Translations under genes and position numbers: made by a program
Shown: piece after piece, positions 25,710-34,745 of the stretch
Position numbering within the stretch: position 1 is the stretch's first letter
How the letters are laid out: every line of letters starts with the position of its first letter
The notes under the pieces: model-generated
What the model was told of the DNA's origin: nothing
The model's input: the letters and a program-made list of their open reading frames with translations, nothing else
Databases searched by the model: none
Assembly (NCBI RefSeq): GCF_000337615.1
Contig: NZ_AOII01000032.1
Location: forward strand, 26,867-90,866
Length of the DNA: 64,000 bases
DNA from: Natrinema pallidum DSM 3751
GTDB lineage: Archaea > Halobacteriota > Halobacteria > Halobacteriales > Natrialbaceae
Direction: 5' to 3'

Positions 25710-27334
25710 AAATACCCCAAATCGGACAGTCGGTTTTCGACCGTCTCGTCGTCGGTCGCCGTGATCGGCTCCGGATCGTACGCCGGATACGGTCGCTCCG
25801 TAGTCTTGTCGATAACCGGGAGCGTGGTCCCGTCCATCGCGGCGTCGATCGGGATATCGAAGAGCGAACAGATCGTCGGCGCGATATCGAAAATCGTCGC
25901 TCCCTCGAGGGAGACGGACTCGTCGAACGCCGGTCCGGCGGCCGCGACGACGCCGGTTCGCTTGTGATTCCACGGCTCCATCGGATCGCCGAACCGCTCC
26001 TTCCCGAGGCTGGCGTCGATCGCCGTATCGAACGCCCGCGGAACCGTCACGATGTCGGGTGCCTCGTCGACGTGTGGGCCGTCGAAGTAGTGCTCCCTCG
26101 GTTCCACGGCGTCGAACATCCGGTCACCGTCGGGCGTTCGGACGGCCGACAGCGTCTCGATGAGTTCCTCGCGGACGGTCTCGTACTCCCCGGGCGGTAC
26201 CTGTCCGTTCGGCTCGCGGCCCGCGAGATTGATCCGGACGCCGAGTTCGCTCTTCGAGCGGACGTAGGCGTTCGACTCGGGGAAGTCGACCTGTTCGCTC
26301 GCGGCTCGAATCATGTCGTTCGGGACGCGCTTGCCGATCGGTTCTTTCAGTCCGACGCGGTCGAGCGCGCTCGCCACCCGCTGGGTCGTGAGCCCGACGC
26401 CCGCGGCGAGGTTCATCGCCCGCTCGAGCGGGCCTGCCGTGTGATCGCCGGCCTCGGCTCCCTCGAGTAGATCGTTCTCCCAGGACTTCGACCAGTCGGG
26501 CATTCCGTCGCCGCCGCTGCGAGCGCTCACGTAGCCGCGCTCGCGGAGGAACTCGTTGACCCGGAACTCGTCGCCGGTCACCTTCCCCATGCCGTGGTCG
26601 CTGACGACCAGCACGTTCTCGGGCTCGGTTCGCTCGATGGTCGCCGCGAGCTGTCTGTCGACCTCGCGGTAGACCGCTTCGATCGCCCGTTTGTCACCGG
26701 GCCGTTCGTGAAACACCGAGTCGGTTTGCTGGAACTGGAGGAAGCCGAAATCGGGCGCTATACGGCGTGTGAGATAGCGAAACGCGTTCCCACGGAGTTC
26801 GATCGTCCGCACGTATCCCTCGATCGATCGGTCCGGTGCCGGCCCGCTCTGCGGATAGACCCAGTACTCGCCGCCACAGGCAAGTTTCACGTCCTCGAGA
26901 ATCCCATCGGGGTGGCAGTCCGGGTTCTCGGGCGCGGTCAGTCCCGGAATCAACGCGCCGTCGAACGCCCGTGCTGGATGGGTCACGGGTACGTTGACGA
27001 CCACACTCGAGAACCCGTGCTCGCTCAGGAGTTCCCAGACCGGCCGCGCCCTGACGTGGGTCGCGTTGACGACGTCCCAGTCGTAGCCGTCGAACGAGAG
27101 GAAGTCGTAGACACCGTGTTTGCCCGGGTTTTTGCCAGTGTACAGCGATGGCCAGGCGCTGGCCGTCCACGGCGGAATTTGGGACTCGAGCGGTCCCGCC
27201 GTTCCGCGATCGAACAGCCCCTCGAGGGTTGGAAGTTCGCCCGACTCGAACAGTGACTCGAGCACCGGCCGACAGCCGGCGTCCAGCCCAACGACGAGCA
27301 GACGAAGGTCTTTGTTGTCGGTCGAACCTGCCAT
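25706..27334 (-). CDS. Alkaline-phosphatase-superfamily phosphodiesterase (PF01663-like)
   Basis: A 542-residue enzyme resembling nucleotide pyrophosphatases/phosphodiesterases. It starts LRLLVVGLDAGCRPVLESL with the metal-binding Asp, has WPSLYTGKNPGKHGVYDFL with the catalytic Thr, VSDHGMGK with Asp-His ligands in the middle, and ends RLSDLGYL. A second gene of the same family lies at 48050-49642. The start at 27334 fits the promoter element 25 bases upstream. The substrate is unknown; a role in trimming or transferring phosphate on surface glycans is an inference from the neighbourhood. Confidence 0.85.
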   Translation of the reverse strand: MAGSTDNKDLRLLVVGLDAGCRPVLESLFESGELPTLEGLFDRGTAGPLESQIPPWTASAWPSLYTGKNPGKHGVYDFLSFDGYDWDVVNATHVRARPVWELLSEHGFSSVVVNVPVTHPARAFDGALIPGLTAPENPDCHPDGILEDVKLACGGEYWVYPQSGPAPDRSIEGYVRTIELRGNAFRYLTRRIAPDFGFLQFQQTDSVFHERPGDKRAIEAVYREVDRQLAATIERTEPENVLVVSDHGMGKVTGDEFRVNEFLRERGYVSARSGGDGMPDWSKSWENDLLEGAEAGDHTAGPLERAMNLAAGVGLTTQRVASALDRVGLKEPIGKRVPNDMIRAASEQVDFPESNAYVRSKSELGVRINLAGREPNGQVPPGEYETVREELIETLSAVRTPDGDRMFDAVEPREHYFDGPHVDEAPDIVTVPRAFDTAIDASLGKERFGDPMEPWNHKRTGVVAAAGPAFDESVSLEGATIFDIAPTICSLFDIPIDAAMDGTTLPVIDKTTERPYPAYDPEPITATDDETVENRLSDLGYL

Positions 27335-27358
27335 GGACGCGGTGTCCGTTCGCCCGTG

Positions 27359-27367
27359 CTTTGTTAT
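27359..27367 (-). promoter_or_regulatory. Glycan-region promoter element ATAACAAAG
   Basis: Minus-strand ATAACAAAG in the context GCATAACAAAGCAC. Its last base is 25 bases before the phosphodiesterase ATG at 27334, the TATA position of a leaderless transcript. Confidence 0.65.
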
Positions 27368-27500
27368 GCAACTGCTGGCCGACTGTAAGTTCGTACTGGC
27401 GGTTCTACGGGCGGAATAGCAGTTCAAACGATGTGAGTGTCGATCGCGCCGGTTGACTGTAAGACGCGATTGGCACGCGACCGTGGGCTGTATCGCCCCT

Positions 27501-27509
27501 ATCACTAAG
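27501..27509 (+). promoter_or_regulatory. Related promoter element ATCACTAAG
   Basis: It differs from ATAACAAAG at two positions, but has the same spacing: 27 bases before the ATG of the mini-ORF at 27536. It shares a 240-base divergent gap with the minus-strand element at 27359. Confidence 0.45.
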
Positions 27510-27535
27510 GGCGCGGCTGGGTCCGTCTTACGTCG

Positions 27536-27580
27536 ATGATCGGCTCTACTACTGGCTTCCCGTCCCGCCGCTTCGTATGA
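27536..27580 (+). CDS. 14-codon leader ORF overlapping the aminotransferase start
   Basis: An ATG at the expected leaderless transcription start opens MIGSTTGFPSRRFV. Its TGA overlaps the ATG of the aminotransferase (ATGA). Two other glycan genes have the same arrangement with exactly 14 codons. Translation is inferred. Confidence 0.4.
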   Translation: MIGSTTGFPSRRFV

Positions 27581-28698
27581 TCGATGCCACGCCGTCGGTG
27601 TTCGACGCGTCATTTTCGGGGACGGGGCCGGGGATCGATGCGTTCATCGACCGGTACGCACCCGACAGCACGCACACGTACTACGGCTCGGGGAAAGTTG
27701 CACTCCGGGACGGCCTCGCCGGACTCGTCGACCCCGGCGACAACGTCATTGTTCCCGCCTTCCTCTCGCCCGCCGTCGTCGAGCCGTTCCACGAACTCGG
27801 CCTCGAGCCGCGGTACTACGCCATCGAAGAGTCGCTCGCACCGGATTTCGCCGATCTCGAGGCACGGATCGACGCCGACACCGCCGCCGTCGTATCGGTC
27901 AACTACTTCGGCTTCCCCCAGCCCGGCCTCGAACGACTCGCCGCGCTGACCGACGAGTACGACTGCTATCACGTCGATGATAACGCGCACTCACCGCTCA
28001 GTGTCCGCGACGGGACCCTGCTTGGCACGCACGGTGATCTCGGCATTACGACGCTGCGGAAACTCCTCCCCGTTCCCGACGGGGCCGTCCTCTACTGTAC
28101 GGACGAGACGGTCACAGCGCAGTTCGCGCCCTCGTCGCTTGCCGGCCGGTCGAATCGCATCGCGACCGCTGATTGCCGGTTCGTGGCCGCCTCGATCGCC
28201 GAACGCGTCCTTCGGACCAGCCCGTCGCTGTACCGCTCGGTCGAGGCGATCCTCGCTGACGGGGTGGTGGACTCGTCGTCCGTAGACCCCGACAGCCGAT
28301 ACGAGGCCGCCAAAGTCCCGATGTCGAAGCTTTCCGCGATCGTCGCCGACGCCGTCGACCCGGATGCGATCCGGGCTGCTCGCCGGGAGAACTTCCGTGC
28401 GTGGCGGCGAGTCGTCGCCGACCGTGAGGACGTGAGACCGCTCTACGACCGACTGCCGGAGGGTATCAGCCCGTACGAGTTCCCCGTCCGAACGGCCGAT
28501 CGCGACTCGTTTCTCGCGGCGCTCGAGGAACGTGGTGTCGTCGGTGCCCACTCCTGGCCGATCCTCCGCGAGACCGTCCGTGAGGCGGACACGTACGAGA
28601 CGTCGATCCGACTCGCGGACGATCTCGTCGCGCTTCCCGTCCATCAGGGGATCGAGCCGTCGGCCATCGAGACGGTCGGCGATCGGCTTCGACCGTGA
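27577..28698 (+). CDS. DegT/DnrJ/EryC1-like aminotransferase
   Basis: A 373-residue PLP-dependent enzyme of the type that aminates nucleotide-linked keto sugars. VALRDGLAGLVDPGDNVIVPAF binds the cofactor phosphate, here in shortened form, VVSVNYFGFPQPG and CYHVDDNAHSPLS hold the ring-binding Asp, and GDLGITTLRKLLPVPDG carries the likely Schiff-base Lys. The usual GEGG glycine loop after this Lys is replaced by PVPDGAVL, so the active site is divergent. It starts inside a leader ORF (ATGA overlap) and is divergent from the phosphodiesterase gene. The substrate is unknown. Confidence 0.75.
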   Translation: MIDATPSVFDASFSGTGPGIDAFIDRYAPDSTHTYYGSGKVALRDGLAGLVDPGDNVIVPAFLSPAVVEPFHELGLEPRYYAIEESLAPDFADLEARIDADTAAVVSVNYFGFPQPGLERLAALTDEYDCYHVDDNAHSPLSVRDGTLLGTHGDLGITTLRKLLPVPDGAVLYCTDETVTAQFAPSSLAGRSNRIATADCRFVAASIAERVLRTSPSLYRSVEAILADGVVDSSSVDPDSRYEAAKVPMSKLSAIVADAVDPDAIRAARRENFRAWRRVVADREDVRPLYDRLPEGISPYEFPVRTADRDSFLAALEERGVVGAHSWPILRETVREADTYETSIRLADDLVALPVHQGIEPSAIETVGDRLRP

Positions 28699-28720
28699 CG
28701 GATCGTCGCTACTGAAACGG

Positions 28721-28765
28721 TCGAGACACTGACCACAAACCGTCATGCGGTCGGGCGTGTCTCGA
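28721..28765 (+). terminator. Inverted repeat between convergent genes
   Basis: TCGAGACAC and GTGTCTCGA form a 9-base-pair stem around a 27-base spacer that contains a smaller GACC/GGTC pair. It lies between the stops of the aminotransferase and HerA-like genes and may end both transcripts. Confidence 0.4.
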
Positions 28766-28823
28766 ATTTCGGTGGCGACTATAGCGCCGCCCGCCCGTTT
28801 CGATCCGATCGGAGCGCACTCCG

Positions 28824-30563
28824 TTACTCGCCCGCCGCCGCGGCCGGCAGTTCCGCCCGCACGTCGCCGGCCAGCGCGTACGTCCGTTCGCCGGCCCGCT
28901 CGAGCAACCCGGCCGTCCGGAGCTCCGAGACGAGACTCTGGACTGCGACCCGCGATCGATCGACTCGAGCGGCGACGGCCACCGTCTCCAGCGGGCCGTC
29001 TCGCGCGAACACGCCCAGGATCTCCGCGGCCGTCTCGCGCGAACACTGCGACCCCTCGCACGCGCGGGTGACGCGCTCGTTGATCCACCGGGTCTCGAGC
29101 AGGTCCGGGAGGTCGCGTTCCTCGTCCATGACGACGGACCCCGGCTCGTCCACGGTGTCCGTCTCCGACGCCGCGTCCGCGTCGGCGGGCGTGTATCCGA
29201 ACTCGATGTCGTCACCGCCGGCCTGGACGATCGCCGACCCGTCCGCGTCGGCACCGCTGCCGTCGGCCCCGACCGTCGCATCGTCAGCATCCCGCTCGGG
29301 ACGCTCCTCGCGCTCGAGATCGCGGACGACCGCGCGCAACTGCTTGTTTTCGTTCCGGAGTCGATCGACTTCCGCCGCTCGATCCGCAAGCTGCTCCTCG
29401 AGGTGCTCGATACGGTCGTCGCGCGCGGCGAGGTCCGCCTCGAGTTCGTCTCGCTCGGCCTCGAGCTCGGCGATCTCCTCGTGGAGTCGGCGTACGTCCT
29501 CGCTGCCGCCGGGAAGTTGCGACTGGACCGTGTCCGTGTTCTGCAAGGCGTCGGCCATCTGTCTGGCCGCACTCGAGACATCACGCGCCGAGGCGAGATC
29601 GTCCTCCAACGTTTCGATCCGTTGTTGCTTTTTCTCGAGTTCGGCCTCGAGTTCGGTGATGCGGTCCTGTTCGCGCTCCGTGCGCTCGGAGATGTCCTGG
29701 AGGTCGCCGACCAGCGCGTCGGAGACGGACTTGAGTTCGGGGCGCTCGAAGTCGTCCAGGCCGGGCGTTGCTCCGGCGTCGAAGGTCCGCTTCCGGCGAA
29801 ACTGGATTTTCCGGACGTCGACTTCGGTCCAGTCGGTTTGGACGAACGCCTGTCCGTCGTTGAGATCCGAGACGAGTTCCGAGTACTCGGTGTCGATGAT
29901 CCGGCCGACGACCTTCGTGTCGTTGTCCCATGTCAGCCGATGCCATACTAGCCAGTTTGCCTGTGTGATGAAGTCCTTCTTCACGTCGGCGGGTCGCTGG
30001 CTGATTCCCACGATTCCCAGGCCGTGTTTCCGGCCGCGCTTGCTGATCTTGATCAGCAGGTTGCCGGTCTCGCCGACGCCGCCCCCCTCCGGGATGTACT
30101 CGTGGACCTCCTCGACGACCAGCAGGAACGGCTTCTTCAGCTTTTTTTCCTTGACGAACAGCTGCCGGGCGATCTTCCGCAGGAGTTCGTCCGCGACGTC
30201 CTCGTCGAGATACCCCGACACGTCGAGGATGACCGGCACGTTCTCCTCGAGCGCCAGCGTCGCCATCTGCTCCGCGTGTTCCGGCCCGATCTGAATGTCA
30301 CACTCCTCGTCGGCCCCCGCGTGGAGCATCTCGTACTCCTCTTTGAGCCCGTAGTACTCCCCGTCCGTGTCGACGATGAGCAGGGGATACCCGGCCTCGA
30401 GCAGTTCTTCGGCGATCACCGACGCGGTGTTTGACTTCCCCGAGCCGGACTTGCCGGTGACGAACCCGCGACCGGTGAGGAGTTCGACGACGGGCAGCTG
30501 CAGATCGGCTCCGTCGGCCGTCTCGCCGACGTGGATCAGGCGCTGCCTGGAGCCGTCGCTCAC
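28824..30563 (-). CDS. HerA-like ATPase with coiled coil and winged helix
   Basis: A 579-residue protein. Residues 1-290 are a HerA/FtsK-type ATPase with Walker A GKSGSGKS (37-44), Walker B FLLVVEEVHEY and a GISQRPADV sensor. About residues 300-430 form a long coiled coil rich in Glu, Leu and Arg. An acidic linker follows, and the last 70 residues look like a winged helix (ETAAEILGVFARDG, then VAARVDRSRVAVQSLVSELR). HerA proteins pump DNA with nucleases in repair and end processing. No nurA gene is adjacent; the XPB-type helicase upstream suggests a repair role. Confidence 0.85.
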   Translation of the reverse strand: MSDGSRQRLIHVGETADGADLQLPVVELLTGRGFVTGKSGSGKSNTASVIAEELLEAGYPLLIVDTDGEYYGLKEEYEMLHAGADEECDIQIGPEHAEQMATLALEENVPVILDVSGYLDEDVADELLRKIARQLFVKEKKLKKPFLLVVEEVHEYIPEGGGVGETGNLLIKISKRGRKHGLGIVGISQRPADVKKDFITQANWLVWHRLTWDNDTKVVGRIIDTEYSELVSDLNDGQAFVQTDWTEVDVRKIQFRRKRTFDAGATPGLDDFERPELKSVSDALVGDLQDISERTEREQDRITELEAELEKKQQRIETLEDDLASARDVSSAARQMADALQNTDTVQSQLPGGSEDVRRLHEEIAELEAERDELEADLAARDDRIEHLEEQLADRAAEVDRLRNENKQLRAVVRDLEREERPERDADDATVGADGSGADADGSAIVQAGGDDIEFGYTPADADAASETDTVDEPGSVVMDEERDLPDLLETRWINERVTRACEGSQCSRETAAEILGVFARDGPLETVAVAARVDRSRVAVQSLVSELRTAGLLERAGERTYALAGDVRAELPAAAAGE

Positions 30564-30718
30564 CGATCGACCACCCCGGTCGTGCGCGGTTCGTTCATAC
30601 TATCTGTACAGTCCGAACACGCAACCTTCAATATTGGCCTCGCGTCCGCCGTCGCCGTCGGCCGGCAACCGCCGCCTGCGCCGCGGTGGGTGCGGCCGAC
30701 GGGCGTTCTCGAGTCCGA

Positions 30719-32629
30719 TCAATCCGCGTCGCGCTCGACCGTCCGCTCGCGGACCGTCATCCCCTTGCGACCCAGATGCTGGAGTTGCTTCCGGGCGAAG
30801 TCCTCCTCGCGGGTCCCGCGGGTCGCGAGGACGTAGACGAGCGCGCCGCCGGCGGGCCGCATCGTCCGGCCGGCACGTTGGGTCCCCTGCCGGCGCGAGC
30901 CGCCCAGCCCCGAGGCGACGATCGCCAGATCGGCCGTCGGCAGGTCGATCCCCTCGTCGCCGACCCGCGAGATGAGCAACAGATCGCGCTCGTTCCGTCG
31001 GAACTCCTCGAGCAGCCGCCGACGCTCGTGGTGTGGCGTCTCGCCGCTGAGGAAGGGTACGTCGAGCGCCTCGGAGAGCTCCCCGCCTTGCTCCAAGTAG
31101 TCGACGAAGACGATGGCCTTCGCGTCGGGGTGGGCCGACAGCAGGTAGCGGACCTCGTCGATCTTGCCCCGATTGCGGGCGGCGATCCGATACTTCTCAC
31201 GGCCGTCGGCCGAGCCGTAGGCGTTCGCCTGCTCGTCGTCGCCCCACGGCACGTACCGGATCTCGAGTTCGGGTTCGGCGACGTGGCCCGCGTCGAACAG
31301 CGCCTCCCAGTCGGTGCCGATCGGCGGTCCGACGAGGGTGAAAATCTCCGTCTGGCGGTCGTCCTCCCGGATCGGGCTGGCCGACAGCCCGAGCCGGTGT
31401 TTGGACTGGAGGTGCGTGCTCCGCCGGTAGACGTCCGAGGGGACGTGCTGGCACTCGTCGAAGATCACCAGCCCCCACTCGCGGTCGTCGAACAGCGAGC
31501 GGTGCCGATCCATCCCCGCGATCTGGTAGGTAGCGATCGTCACCGGCCGCACCTCCTTGCGGCCGCCGTGGTACTGGCCGATCTGATGGGGCTCGAGCGA
31601 GGTGTACTCGACGATCGTCTCGGCCCACTGCTGGGCGAGGTCGCGGCTCGGCACGAGGACGAGGGTCTCGCCCTCGACGTGGGCCATCGCGCCCATCGCA
31701 GCTACCGTCTTCCCGCTGCCTGGCGGACCGACGAAGACACCCTCGCCGGCCTCTGTAAAGCGATCCACCCACGTCCGCTGGTAGTCCCGCAGCGACACCT
31801 GCAGGTCGGTCGCCAGTTCCTCGCCGGACTCGAGTTTGCGGTGGTCCTGAACTGGATAGCCGGCTTCATAGAGGATGCGCTTGATCGCGGCCTCCGCCCC
31901 TTCCCGGACCCAGTCTTCCGTCTCGGAGATCGGCGCGTGGACGTGTTCCTCGTCGAGCTTCTGGCGGGCGACGTTGCCCATGATCTCGGGGCTCTGGGCC
32001 TCGAGCACGGTGTAGCCGTCCTCGTGGGTTGTCAGGCGGAACTGGTGGGCACGGTCCCACTGGCTCTCGACCCAGTCCTCGAGTTGGTCGGCCCGCTGGC
32101 CGAGCGCCTGTCGCATCGTCCGCGCGAGTTCGTCGAAGGAGTCGTGGGGCGTCCCCCAGATATCCTCGGGCCGGACGACGTAGCGATAGCCCTGCTCGCC
32201 GTTCCCGTCCGCGAGGTGGGCGAACTGCGAGAGTTGCGCGCGGGTGAACTGCTCGGGGCGGTCGACGATGATCTCCCGTCGTTTCGGAAAGACGACGACC
32301 CGCTCGCGGTCGGTCAAATCCTCGAGTTCGCTCGGATACCAGACCACGGGGTCCGTCGAGACGGCGTGGCGCTCGATGTCGCCCGTGTCGGCGAGGGCCT
32401 CGAGTCGTGCGGTCGCTTCCTCGTGGGGAATCTCGAGCGCACGGGAGACGGCCGCGGCGGTAAGTACGGGTCGTCCCTCCCGTTGACTGGCGTCGTGGAA
32501 GTCGGCGATCGTGAACTCGGCGTCGCCCGGCTCGTTCTCGTCGCCGGCGTCGATCGGCTCCGTGTCACCCGACGCTGCGGGGTCGCTTCGCTGCTCGTCG
32601 GCGGGCGTCGAAGAACGGTCGTCGGTCAC
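30719..32629 (-). CDS. XPB/Rad25-type superfamily 2 DNA helicase
   Basis: A 636-residue helicase. The first 45 residues are acidic and disordered. A DNA-damage-recognition-like N-terminal domain follows, then the helicase core: GPPGSGKT near residue 300, DECQH (the DEAH-type motif II) near 386, SASP, and QRAGRTMRP near 583. XPB acts in DNA opening for repair and transcription in eukaryotes, and its archaeal homologs are thought to act in repair, some with the Bax1 nuclease. Bax1 is not seen here. The neighbouring HerA-like gene lies on the same strand, 155 bases downstream. Confidence 0.9.
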   Translation of the reverse strand: MTDDRSSTPADEQRSDPAASGDTEPIDAGDENEPGDAEFTIADFHDASQREGRPVLTAAAVSRALEIPHEEATARLEALADTGDIERHAVSTDPVVWYPSELEDLTDRERVVVFPKRREIIVDRPEQFTRAQLSQFAHLADGNGEQGYRYVVRPEDIWGTPHDSFDELARTMRQALGQRADQLEDWVESQWDRAHQFRLTTHEDGYTVLEAQSPEIMGNVARQKLDEEHVHAPISETEDWVREGAEAAIKRILYEAGYPVQDHRKLESGEELATDLQVSLRDYQRTWVDRFTEAGEGVFVGPPGSGKTVAAMGAMAHVEGETLVLVPSRDLAQQWAETIVEYTSLEPHQIGQYHGGRKEVRPVTIATYQIAGMDRHRSLFDDREWGLVIFDECQHVPSDVYRRSTHLQSKHRLGLSASPIREDDRQTEIFTLVGPPIGTDWEALFDAGHVAEPELEIRYVPWGDDEQANAYGSADGREKYRIAARNRGKIDEVRYLLSAHPDAKAIVFVDYLEQGGELSEALDVPFLSGETPHHERRRLLEEFRRNERDLLLISRVGDEGIDLPTADLAIVASGLGGSRRQGTQRAGRTMRPAGGALVYVLATRGTREEDFARKQLQHLGRKGMTVRERTVERDAD

Positions 32630-32762
32630 TGGCGAGTCGTAACGTCGGTGCGGATAAACCGATTTCGCTCGCCGACGGTGGGTCGTCGAGCGTCCCTATC
32701 CGTGGTGATCGGACGCCCGAACCAGGATAGCTATATTTGGCTGGACGGCGTTTCGTTCCGGT

Positions 32763-32951
32763 ATGTACCGCGCGATCCTTCCCGAAGGACAGATCGAATG
32801 CGATCGGTACGACCACGCCGAGAACGGCGTCGAACTGTACGACGAGGACGGCACCTTCATCGCCTTCATCCCGTACGCGAACCTCCACGCGCTGGCCGAC
32901 GAACGGCTCTACACCGAGAGCACCAGCGAGGGCGAGCGGTCGATCATGTAG
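32763..32951 (+). CDS. Small conserved-looking haloarchaeal protein
   Basis: A 62-residue acidic protein (MYRAILPEGQIECDRYDHAE at its start) with a beta-rich pattern, GVELYDEDGTFIAFIPYANL, and no cysteine cluster. A TATA-like GCTATATTTGG lies about 25-35 bases upstream, which supports a leaderless gene. It is divergent from the helicase and overlaps the end of the tfb gene by 8 bases tail to tail. I do not recognise a function. Confidence 0.7.
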   Translation: MYRAILPEGQIECDRYDHAENGVELYDEDGTFIAFIPYANLHALADERLYTESTSEGERSIM

Positions 32952-33903
32952 CCGGCTGCTGATCGATCGCCTCGAGTTGCTCCCGATATCGGTTGCGGAC
33001 GGTGACGACCGTCGTTTGGGCGGTTTCGGCGACCGCTCGCTGGGGGATGGTCTCGTCACAGAGGAGCCCGGCGGCGTAGATGGCCGCGGCGGCGAACCCT
33101 GTCGGTGATTTGCCCGAGTGGAGCCCCTGCTCGGTCGTCCGGTCGATGATCTCGATTGCTTTGGTCTCGACGTCGGTATCGACGTCGAGTTCCGAACAAA
33201 ACCGCGGGACGAACTGTCTGGGGTTCGTCGGTTCGAGGTTGATGTCGAGTTCGTCCGCGATGTACCGGTAGGTTCGACCGATCTCGCGTTGCTCGACGCG
33301 TGCGACCGAGGTGACCTCCTCGAGACTGCGCGGAATGTCCTCCTTTCGACACGCGGTGTAGAGCGCGCTGGTCGCGACGCCTTCGATCGATCGGCCCCGG
33401 ATGAGGTCCTGCTCGAGTGCCTGTCGGTAGATGACGCTCGCGGTCTCCTTGACGGGCTTGGGAACCCCGAGCGCGCTCACCATGCGGTCGATTTCCGAGA
33501 GGGCGTACTTGAGGTTCCGTTCGCCCGCGTTCTTCGTTCGGATGCGTTCCTGCCAGACCCGGAGTCGATGGAGTTGGCCGTGTTTGTCCGCCGACATCGA
33601 GTGGCCGTTGGCGTCCTTGTTGCGCCAGTCGATGGTCGTCGTGAGCCCGCGGTCGTGCATCGACTGGGTCAGCGGCGCGCCGACGCGCGACAGTTCGTCG
33701 TGTTCCTGTGCGTTGAACGCGCGCCACTCCGGCCCGTAGTCGATCGGGTCTTCGGTGAGGACGAGTCCACACTCCGCACAGACTTGCTCACCGCGATCCG
33801 GGTCGTGGATGATCGTGTCGGTCTCGCAGTCGGGACACAGACCGGTCTCGACCTCCGTCGACTCTGATTCGGTGCTGCGTTGATCGATGATAGACCGCGT
33901 CAT
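32944..33903 (-). CDS. tfb: Transcription initiation factor TFB
   Basis: A 319-residue homolog of TFIIB that bridges TBP on the TATA box and RNA polymerase. The zinc ribbon uses Cys23, Cys26, Cys42 and Cys45; the B-reader follows (GPEWRAFN). Two cyclin repeats fill about residues 120-210 and 215-305, and the last helix-turn-helix (PQRAVAETAQTTVVTVRNRY) is where TFB reads the BRE. Haloarchaea have several TFBs with different promoter preferences. This copy lies within the region where the ATAACAAAG promoters occur, which makes it a candidate for their recognition, but that is only inference. Confidence 0.93.
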   Translation of the reverse strand: MTRSIIDQRSTESESTEVETGLCPDCETDTIIHDPDRGEQVCAECGLVLTEDPIDYGPEWRAFNAQEHDELSRVGAPLTQSMHDRGLTTTIDWRNKDANGHSMSADKHGQLHRLRVWQERIRTKNAGERNLKYALSEIDRMVSALGVPKPVKETASVIYRQALEQDLIRGRSIEGVATSALYTACRKEDIPRSLEEVTSVARVEQREIGRTYRYIADELDINLEPTNPRQFVPRFCSELDVDTDVETKAIEIIDRTTEQGLHSGKSPTGFAAAAIYAAGLLCDETIPQRAVAETAQTTVVTVRNRYREQLEAIDQQPAT

Positions 33904-34745
33904 CAGTAGCCGGAGGAAACCCTGCCGGCACTGTAATGGGTTCACATGGTTTCGCGGGAAACACCGACTTACGATGCCGCCGGCTGTCAGTCTGCGTGAG
34001 GGTTCGCCCGAGCGAACGCGGCGAATTACATACCCGGTTACGGCGGGGTGTCGTTCGCGCGACGGCGGGCGATGACCGCCACCGCTCGAAGAGAGAACGG
34101 CAGATGATCGATACGGCCGCCAACTGCCTCGAGCAAACAGAGCGGCAGCCGTATCGAGACCGTGTCCCATCGGTCGTGTCCGGGTGAAACGACCATGGAT
34201 CGGTCGCTTCGACCCACCGTGGGCAATGCACACATAATACATGAATCGTGGCGATCGTTGTTCTGCCCTGTCGACATAAATCGCCCATTCATGACGTAAA
34301 TCCGTCGTTCGGTTGTGAACTGTCGCTCGCCTTTAGGTTGGTTGGTTCGAACCTTCGGACCCAGTGCTGTGTTAGTACGTAGTCCCCCGGACCGTGCTCG
34401 TCGGTGGCCGTTCGCCGAGCCGACCGCTCGTACGCCGCCGATATACGGGTGCAATCGCCAGATACGACGCGGCGACGCGGGCGTTCGAAATCGCCCGCCA
34501 TGGCGGCGGCCGAGCGTCGCGGGAGTGCCGTCGAGAAGTCGTTCCGTACCTCCTTTGCAGACGGTGCGAAACGTGGCCGTGCTTAAGAGTATCTCTGTTG
34601 GTGTACAACCTGGTGTGTCAATCGTGATTTCGACTCGCCGTTCGAACGTACAGCGGTCGCCGTCGGGACGACGTTCCAGTGACGGGAAGCAGGTCCGACC
34701 GGTGCCGAACTCGAATGGTGTCTCTACAACCGGAGGGTCGTCGTA
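33904..34745. other. Long gap upstream of tfb
   Basis: About 840 bases between divergent tfb and the winged-helix/membrane gene. It holds their promoters, with GTGCTTAAGAGTATC at 34578-34592 a candidate for the latter, and one possible small ORF (34038-34196). CCGGAGGG at about -15 before the start at 34746 may act as a Shine-Dalgarno site. Confidence 0.4.
34038..34196 (-). CDS. Possible small ribbon-helix-helix-like protein
   Basis: A 52-residue frame. DTVSIRLPLCLLEAV resembles the strand and first helix of a ribbon-helix-helix repressor, and a second helix could be FSLRAVAVIARRRAN. A TATA-like GTATTATG lies 37-44 bases upstream of the ATG. The composition is more basic than typical here, so this may be chance or a remnant. 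Confidence 0.25.
   Translation of the reverse strand: MVVSPGHDRWDTVSIRLPLCLLEAVGGRIDHLPFSLRAVAVIARRRANDTPP

Noticed and set aside
30686-32962. 758-codon plus-strand frame opposite the XPB helicase
   Set aside because: Antisense shadow of a well-defined helicase gene; no domain is visible in it.
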